A stretch of DNA of 11,707 nt, taken from contig JAOXYC010201018.1 of the NCBI GenBank assembly GCA_028565715.1, forward strand, positions 1-11,707, read 5' to 3'. The stretch's first letter is position 1. The number at the start of each line of letters is the position of its first letter. The position numbers were made by a program, and so were the translations under genes. A model generated the notes under the pieces. That model did no database searches. It saw nothing but the letters and a program-made list of their open reading frames with translations, and was not told the DNA's origin. This document shows, piece after piece, positions 1-8,800 of this stretch. The DNA is from Phoronis pallida (lineage: Eukaryota > Phoronida > Phoronidae).

Positions 1-2762
1 CCGTAAATAGATTTTAAATTATCCACCGTCATAATATCACCCTGATTCAATTAACTCTTTATGAATTGGTTACTTAACGTTTACTAAATCACCCTCACAG
101 TAGAGTGGAGAATTCTGGGAAATTTGTTCAAAGTGCCATTTCAACCACGTCAGCCTGGGTGTACATCACACAGTGATCAAAAGAAGTTAATGCACAATGC
201 CAAAAAATCTGAAATCTGAATTTGCCAAACAAAACACCTCCATTTAGTCCAATGAAATATGCTTCCATCACCAACCGCAGCGACATCAGCGATGGAACTT
301 TGTCCCAATCAGCCTTATATCTGATTCAGCAGACCTTATATTTAATCCACACAAGAACCACTCCCCCGGACACTACACTCTATACGACATAAGAAAACCT
401 CAGAAGAAGCTAATGCACAATGCCAAAAATCAAAAATCTGAATTTGCCCCAACAAAACATCTCCAAGTCAGATGAAAAAAGCATCCATTCCTAGCAACGT
501 CACAGAGATGGAACTTCAGCTATAATCAGTCTAATATCCGATTTAGTAGACTCCATTCATATTCCATATTAATAATCCACTACAAGGGCCACTTCCGCAA
601 GAGACTACGCTCTATACGAGAATACGTTCTGTGTGGTGATCAAATAGCATTCTCATCAGCAGTCAATACAGGCTAGACAAAAGTATGTTTGTTTACTGTC
701 ATTAATACACTGTATTTCTAAATGACTAGCTAATACAGGTAACAGAACCATATGTGAAAAATCGGGTTTTAAAACTCAGCTGTGTCTTTGTAATCGGAAT
801 TATTGGAAAGGCTAATCAAGCATTATTACAAAAAAACACCACCTACCATTCAACAAATAAAGAGATGCAAGAGAGACCAGCCAGCAATAGTTTTTAAGCA
901 AAATTAATGGACTAATTTCCTTAGAGCTCAATAAACCATTGTTGAGTTTAAAGGTAATAATTTCACATTTAGCTTGATATCCAACCCCTTAATTACAACA
1001 TTTATTACATTGTTAAATCACAAAAAAAGAAACAACTAATGTTGTGTTTTGGCCTCGCAATACTCAATTAAATTGATTAAATATTCATATTCATTAATTT
1101 ACACATGAGAAGTTACATAAGATACGATGAACATGAGATAAATGAGTTATTTCACTGACAGTTAAAGTTACTGACCTCACATTTTAATCTTTCCAATATT
1201 TATGAAATGCTCAAATTCTGAACTTTAATTGCACTCAAAAAATCTGTAGCTTGTATTTTTTGTTCCAATTTTCTCAAAAACTTCCCAGCTCAGATTTGAA
1301 GGCTTTTTAAACGACCAATACTCAGATTTATAAAGATTTACCAAGTACCCCAGAGTTGCACAAGACAAGATTTCATTCGTTCTTTGTGTTAAGAAAAGTG
1401 GACAGTGAAACAATATAAAACACAACATAACATCAATGTTAAAAATTTTTTTGTTTTTAAACACAATATTGACAAAGTGATAAGTCTCTGGTATAAGAAC
1501 ATTAAGAACAAGCACAATATGCCTTCATGAATTATTCACTGTTGACATTTTACTTAAATGTGAGGAACACAAATACCATCGTTCATTTTGAACAGTTACT
1601 TGTTTTGACGTCTTATAATTAATTCAAATAAATGTCTACAACAATTAGTTGCAAGCATAGGACGTAATCTCATTTTTGATTTAATTCACAAGGCTCAAAA
1701 ACTGTGTTGCAGCCGTGAAAGTCAACGAAACTCAGCAATGTTAAAGTTCAGAACTTTGATTTAGCCTTTGGTCCTATGTCTTTTGAACACCATTGGATCA
1801 TATCCTCTGTGAAGACATACTTTCATCTTGTACAGAAATGGATATTTAAAATGAAACAATCTTACTTAAATAGTGAGGCTCAAGTCACAGTATTTTTGAG
1901 ACCTTAATGACCGCTTAGAGATTGGCTAAAAGAAGACATTTATTTTGCAACAAATGTGAAGATACAATAGAATAACAAAAACAGCCAACTTATCCATTTT
2001 AACTTCACATCGCTAAGTCTCGACATATGCTTTTGAATATTTTAAAACACACAAAGCCTGTGTTCGAAAAACCTAGACTCGGGTCTCGGAATACAATGCA
2101 AAAATCAATAATTCCCTATTTGCTGAGGAAATGCATTTTATTGGTAAACACAGAACCACTCAACCTTTCTAAGTAGACTTATAAAAGCGTATCAGCTGAT
2201 GGTGAAACGTACCGGTCACTTGTGAACTAATCAGACCGTGAGATCCAACTAGGCTTTTTAAATGAATTACAACCACCGCTGAGAGAATCCATTTGCGGAT
2301 TAGTTTAGATATATAAGTCAAACAAATGGTTTATTATGATTTAAGCAGCAGGACAACAAATCAATGTAAAAGTTTACTAGGTTTTTTTTTTTCATTTCAA
2401 ATTGATAATGAAAATTTGTTGACTGATATTTCCCCGAGGCATTTTTTGTCTGTAAATCAAAAATTGGTCTCACATTCCTTTTCACAGAACATTGTTTTTA
2501 TTCAAATTTCATTTATCACGATAAAAAAATCATTCTATTTTTTAAGCGAAGATCCTATGCCCAATCGACACACATTTTTTTTGAAAATGGTTACTGGAAT
2601 TTGGAAGATGACGAACAATTGGTAATCTATAGCCAAAACCAAACTTCTAAGAAAGAGGCTAGTGGTGTAGTTTCAGACACTAAGTTGTACATATTTCTTT
2701 TGATTTTTTATCTCTTCATTACTCAATTGTTACAAAAAAAGGATAAGAAATCTTGCACAAAC
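1..2762 (-). other. AFDN: Afadin intron (partial) before the PDZ exons
   Basis: The donor is the gt at 2762-2761; the acceptor is outside the window. I looked on the minus strand for a PDZ-type exon (carboxylate-binding loop similar to GMGLSIVAAKG in afadins) and saw none. The sequence is very AT-rich with poly-A and poly-T runs (for example T-run 2381-2392). Apart from the tandem dimer at 183-620 I recognise nothing. Short open frames at 1225-1515 (minus) and 2326-2625 (plus) have low-complexity translations and no recognisable motif. Confidence 0.7.
183..620. repeat. Diverged tandem dimer, unit about 223 bp
   Basis: Two head-to-tail copies, about 183-388 and 406-620. They share GAAG(T/C)TAATGCACAATGCC at their starts (183 and 406, a 223-bp offset), ATCTGAATTTGCC, AACAAAACA(C/T)CTCCA, GATGGAACTT and CTCTATACGA(C/G) at their ends (371-388 and 603-620), with many substitutions and small indels between. 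The motif GTGATCAAA occurs just before copy 1 (about 173) and just after copy 2 (about 636), which could mark a larger unit. No coding potential is seen. Confidence 0.75.
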
Positions 2763-2848
2763 CTCAGGTGATGGGGGCTCCTCATTGCCTGTCATATGGA
2801 CGGTCCATAATCCTGATGCCTGAGGGTGGAGTGTCAGCCGACAGATTC
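2763..2848 (-). CDS. AFDN: Afadin exon J: pre-PDZ segment
   Basis: An 86-bp exon. The acceptor is ggtcattttag|GAATCT and the donor CCTGAG|gtttgt. It completes a Gly codon, then 28 codons: ICRLTLHPQASGLWTVHMTG, NEEPPSPE. It matches the (F/I)CRL.PH....G.WT(V/I) motif that follows EFL.PL in afadins. The second half, NEEPPSPE, is not conserved. It is the last exon of the gene found in the window; the next exon should start the PDZ domain, in phase 0, to the left of position 1. Confidence 0.88.
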
Positions 2849-5800
2849 CTAAAATGACCACAGTTTAGAATAGTTAGCAAACTATGATTTCCATTATATT
2901 TGAGATTTGCATTCTCCAAAATAAGTGTTAACTTGGGCACTTGGAAAGTTATTTTGAGGAGCGCTCATTTTTTAGCAAACTTTGCCACCATAGTGATTAA
3001 TACTTCCATACCTCACTAACTTCATAATTTTATCTTCATTTTTTTATATTGCCTAGTGGATTTCACGTTATGGATAGTTTTTTTAAAGTATTTAAAAGTT
3101 AATGGTGAAAGGGTTTCTTGCACATTGCAGAACATATAATTATGCTAACCTGTTTGACTTAAAGGCTCTAGGAATTCTGGCAGACCGTTGGGCACACCTT
3201 TCACGATGTCGCAAGAATAGCCATCTTCAGGCAGGAGAAATGGTAACTGTAGATCTGGCTCCTCCTCCAGGCGAACATCACGACCCTCGCTCCTTGTCAA
3301 CTCATCAGCTGTGTTGGCAGCTACTGACACCTATTGGAAGGGTGGGATATGATTATCAAACACTGTCAGTCAATAGACCACTTACAAAATGACAGTTTTT
3401 TTAAAAGCGGGTTCATAACGAACTGTGAACACCCTTTCCGAACTTATCTGGACAGCTCATCCAGTTGAAGAAAACCTCCCATGTGAACAAAGTTATGTGT
3501 GAGGAAAATTGATTGGATAATTTTGGAGGGATAGGAGAAGCAAAGTTGTGTATATCATATGCATTAAAGAATTTCAGCTCATGACCAGAGCTTTCTGGCA
3601 ACCAAGTCAATAGTTTTGGGTGATAATTTTACAAATAAACAATGTGAGGTCATATAAAGTCAACCATTCAAGAACTGACTAGGTTTCTACTAGAAACATA
3701 CCACACTTTCAATAAGGTCCTGAGGTATCCTCTGCTCATCATGAGCAGGTATATAGTTCTCCAGTAGTGCCCTCAGCTGCATCGAGTTGAGTTTGAAGCA
3801 AGTTGAACTAATGCTTGCAATGTCATCAGGGCTACTCTTTGGAGATTGAAGAAGATGGGCCGCCTAAATAATGAAAACATTAACTTGGTTTAAAAAACGC
3901 ACTGCACAACAAAAACATTTTAAATCAAAGCAAATTACACAATCCTCTTTTTTTTATAACAGATAAATACTAGCTGAACCCATGTTTTCCAGCCAAGTCG
4001 AATAAAGTTAGAAAAAGCCTGGGACCAGATGCTTAAATATACCGTTAAATTTCAGCAAAAACATTTGTGAGGTAGCTCACCAAAAAAGAAATAAAAGTTA
4101 CCCAGAAGCGTATTTTCAAAGATTAAAATTGAATGATTAGTTGTACCTGAATAATTCGACACAGGTGGCAATCAGCAGCAAGTTCAAGGCCTTGTTTTTC
4201 CGCCCATGCCTCAATTCTCCCTAGATGGCGCTTGAGTCTGGCCCCCCAGGCCCTCGTGCATAGCTGGGCGGCGGGTTCTAGTACGAGCTGATTGAAGAGC
4301 CACATATTGACGAAGTGGAACAACTGCGAAAACAGTTGGATGGTAAGCGCCGCGTTTACACGGCAACGGCGTAACAGAGACATGGCCGACGAGAGCGTGT
4401 GAATGACATCCCCTGTAATATAGTTTCCGATGAGTTTGTTGCTTAAAAATGTAATTTCAGTTAAGATTCTAAATATTTAGGTATTAGGTATTATTATTTG
4501 TTAACTTTGTATCAAATTTTAGGGACTTTTCAAAGCCAAAGATGGCATGCAAAAGTTTTCAAGAATAGCTTTTAAAGATCTGCTTGAACCATGTTAAAAT
4601 ACAACAAAACTATTTCTCCATTATCAAGCACAAGAATTTGTTTTCACTTCACCCTCTTACCATGTAATAATATAACTGTATGTACTTAGATTAGTTGATT
4701 GTATTACCAAAACCACCACTCAAAACAATCTAAGAGATGTTACTAACTAAAAAAGTACAAAACGTTTTTGCAAAAAACTTAAGGGACATAAAATATTTAT
4801 TTCTAATTACAACAATAAACTAAACTAAAATGAAATAAAAAAATTCAAATCTACCTAACATTTCATTCACAAACTAATTAAAACTAAAATAAAAATTTGG
4901 GGAAATTAAAAGAACTCTTTAAGGTCCAAAAATATGGATTGTTAGAAATTGTTAGAATCCAATCTAAGCTTAGAAGAGAAATCCAAAGTGGGAGGCGTAA
5001 TCCTACCTAGATTTGGCCCATGTGGTTGTCCCCTGCTGTCTATTGAGCTGTCATCTGTGGCAAGCAAGCATACAAGCAATTAATACAAGCAGTGAAAACA
5101 GACTACCGTAAAACCCAGAAACTGGGCGCATGGGCCTTAAGTGCTAGAATCAGAATGGCACATGCACATATTTGTAGGGTTTTATGGTAATTAGAAGAGT
5201 GCAGATTCATTCCAATTCTCAGTAAATGTCACTACAAAAAAATTAGGTTGGGTTATCAATTATATAGAGGATAATTAACTAGTGTCATAGAATAATAAAT
5301 TTCTCAAAATGACGAGTTTTGAGAAATTTATTATTCAATGACGACGAGCTTATTGTTCTTTTTCTCACATGAAACAGTGATGATGCGTTGTCGAACGAGT
5401 CGCGTATGAATACAGATCATGTGCGAAAAATAATCAGATTTTTATTTTTGGTTTTGGGCCAAACAAGAACATCAATGAATAGGACTAACTTTTGTCATGT
5501 TTGCAGTTTTTTCCCATTCCCATCAAACTAATTGTTCTTGGAACAATACTTAGAATTCACAAGTGATTTTTAATTAGTAGTGCAGTGCATTCAGAGCTAA
5601 GTGAAAAGATCTACTCATGCAAGAAATATTCCAAGAAAAAATACATCAATACAGGAAAGCAAACTAATTCTTGATTATAGATCAATGACTATTCTGAATA
5701 TATTAAATAATTATGAATCTTTTCCAGCAACCAATTCATAATTATTTATAATCAAATATCACAACCCTGTGATAAACTCTATATTCTGAATATTGTTCAT

Positions 5801-8800
5801 CATTTGTTGAAAATCAGAAGAAAATTTGACTGGAGTTCTCTGTCAAGTCATCGAAACATGCTTTCAGTCACACATCACATCACACCACACTACTAGTGCC
5901 ACCTATTGGCCACTCTATAACACTACATAACTTAAACTAACCATCATCATCATCGTCCCTATCGCTGAAAAATGCTGGCATTGCCCTGTAGAGGTCGCTC
6001 TGCATGCACTGGACAAGTTCTCTGAATGCCATCTGTATTGCCTCGGCCAGGATGTCCTGTGAGTCGATGCTGTAGGGACTAATATCTCGATCCTGTTTAA
6101 AGAAGTGGAGGAGCTCCGAGGCGTTGGCCATCCAAAAAGCTAGAGCTCCTGCGTTGTCACTGTTTTCCTGAAAGCACAGAATAATAGATTGTTTTTTTTT
6201 CAAGATATGATAAACAAATGATTTATTTACCAAGTTTGAAGGATTGTATCATATCAATTTCCCTAGGCGCATGGGTGGAAGAATAGTCTTGGGTGTTAAA
6301 GGTCTGTACCGTGACACGCCAATTGTAGTAATTTTAGGAAGACAAAAATGGAAGACACTCGAACAGGGTAGAAAATATCACCGAAACTGCATGATCTATA
6401 AAATCATTCATTTCGGCCCTGCATACCTCAACAACAACATAGTACTTGTTCTACATGTTCATCAAACCCACACTTATTCAACAAAAAATAGCGTAAATTC
6501 ATCGCTCAAAATTCCAATCGGCTGATGGACAGCAATAATTTTTGTTCAGAGGCCCAGTGTCTTTTCATGGTCTCAGCCCATCGGTGAGAAACTCACCAAC
6601 TCTCACCCATTTTAAAAGAAATTGTATGTTGTAAATGTTTATATGTTTGTAATTCTGTGCTAATTTTGTAATGTCTTATTTATTCTGTTTTTATTATTTA
6701 TTGTCATGTTCCTTATTGTAAATAGTGTCCTGTCTTTTGTTGGGAGACCAGTGGCTGGCACTGAAGGGGCCACCCAGGTTAAAGATTTAATAAATAAATA
6801 AATATAAACTTGTGTATTGACAGAGCAAATACAGTAATCCAAGTAAACAACATATGGCTGGATTAAGCTTGTCTCTATTCTTTCACAAAATGATGATTGA
6901 ACACAAACATTTTGCTATTCACTGTTTTGTGTTCTATCGCCATGTGTATATCCTTAGTGTAGAGTAAAAAAAATTTAAACTAATTTTATTGTTTTTAAAT
7001 AATATCCTACATGTATAGCTTGTTGCACCATGCCGGCGATTTTGTTCAGTAATGAGGTCAACCTATGAACACGTTCCGACATCCTGACGTCGGGACGAGC
7101 GTTACGCGAGATACGACACCTGACTGCCATGTACAGTACGTAGGTCGGGCTCAGCTTGAAATGGACGGCAGCACCGTTGACTTCTGTGATCAGAGCAGCC
7201 AAGAAAGCACTCTCACCTGTGGATAGAAGCAAAATTTGCATTAGAAGTTTGGATATAAATAACGAGTGAAATTTTATTTGTTGGTGACTTGGCAAACTGA
7301 CTCGGGCTTTTAGAAAGTCATTGAGGGACTAAAAGGGTAGGACTGTGTGTAATACTGATGGGGACATTGAAGAATTTACCAGTGTTTATGAAACTTGGCC
7401 CTGAAAGTTACCCCAAATTCCAAACATTCAATGTGAATGGTTGCACAAAGATAAAGACACCTTGTCATGAATCAAACTGCCCTTAAAATAGTCATACAAT
7501 TCTGGTAAAATATTAACTATGTTTCTAAGAGATTGTTTAGCCTTTACCCAGGCACCTAATGCAATGCCATACAGAAAATAAACCTAGTAACAACTAACCA
7601 CATTTTGAGACTGGTTTGGCATTACCAGTCATGAATTTCCTTACACTCAATCAAAATGCAGTTACATCAAAAATACAGCTCTGCACTTTAACACAAACAT
7701 CAGCCATGTGGCAAAGTCATCAGACTGTGAAATTACCATTCAAAACTGTCAGGTTTATAAACAAACACACCTACACCAGAAAACCTCTATACAGACATTT
7801 ACAAATACAGCATTGGTAGAGAACCTAACTGGATTTGTTGTTTTTACACCCTTGATATTCTTGAAAAGGACAACTCAGGTGCAAAGATCGCTGAATCAGC
7901 CCAATGTTTCTCACAATATAAACATGTTGTAGTATATTTACTTAATAGATTTTAAAAATACCATTCTACACATTTGTCTTCATTGGGAAAGATCATAATG
8001 TTTATTTTTATGAACACTGGGCAGATACTGCACACTTGGCCTTCGGATCAGAGACACCTTTACAAGAAAATAAAAGTATATTAAGATAGTCCACAAGGAT
8101 TAGCCTGGTTTAACACCCATGCTGTATTATGGATATTTGCTGCCCAATATTGAAGTAACACAGACATTTACAGTAGAGGTCAAATGAAATATGACGAAAG
8201 TGCGTCGAAACGAATTCTCGTTGTCATCGCGCCGATAACAATTAGCGGCAAGACTACGGCAAACGTAACACGCTCGATTAGACCACTCGAGGGACCTCAA
8301 TTTAATCCGTCGCATGAGCTTCCATTGTTAACTAGTCATGCAGAAATGAGGGCATGATACTTTTAAAACAGCTGGACCGTGCTAAAAATTATGGCAATTA
8401 GAGAGACGCAATTTCTACGCTAACTCGCTGTGAGCGTTGCACTTTCGTCTTATTTTATTTGACCCATACTGTATGAAGTAAAGCATGAAGAACATAATAC
8501 CTCCATCCCTGTATTCTAACGAGGCAGGTAATGGTTCTTCAGGTCGCTGTGGAAATTCACCAGGTCTGCAAGATAAAACATCAATGTCATCATTTGGAAA
8601 ATTTATGGTAGACAATAGTGACAAATGGTGTAAACAACATTTTTTGTTAGCTTTAAATTTTCAAAGGGCATCGGCAAAAAATCATTTATAATTTCAATAA
8701 TTGAAAATCATGGATAGTTTCAAGTATACTGTTAACATGCATCTGACAATACCTCCGTTTCATTTCTTTTGAAATGATACACAGTGGATATTCTTAATAA

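Larger units (their letters stand above)
4413..5941 (-). other. AFDN: Afadin intron between exons F and G, repeat-bearing
   Basis: A 1529-bp phase-1 intron with gttagt donor and attacag acceptor. About 4440-5000 is plain AT-rich sequence in which I recognise nothing. From 5104 on it carries a small TIR element, a perfect hairpin, an imperfect inverted repeat (5352-5372 against 5417-5434, sharing TTC(T/G)CACATGA), a 15-bp inverted repeat and a CTCF-like motif, listed separately. Confidence 0.8.

Noticed and set aside
2326-2625. 99-codon open frame on the plus strand
   Set aside because: Phe/Ser/Ile-rich translation of T-rich intron DNA, with no motif or splice context that supports an exon.
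1-2762. PDZ exon of afadin
   Set aside because: Expected next in gene order, but no minus-strand segment here resembles the PDZ binding loop, so it must be further left.
3102-3392. 96-codon open frame on the plus strand
   Set aside because: It is the antisense shadow of afadin exon I.
4196-4220. Third CTCF-like match (TAGATGGCGC)
   Set aside because: It is inside exon G coding sequence, where codon constraint explains it, and the 5' half of the motif fits poorly.
6780-6805. AATAAA poly-A signals as a gene end
   Set aside because: They belong to the plus-strand LINE (TAAA)n tail and lie in the middle of the minus-strand gene.
7616-7932. Two overlapping plus-strand open frames
   Set aside because: Repetitive Thr/Gln/His content from AT-rich sequence; no conserved motif.
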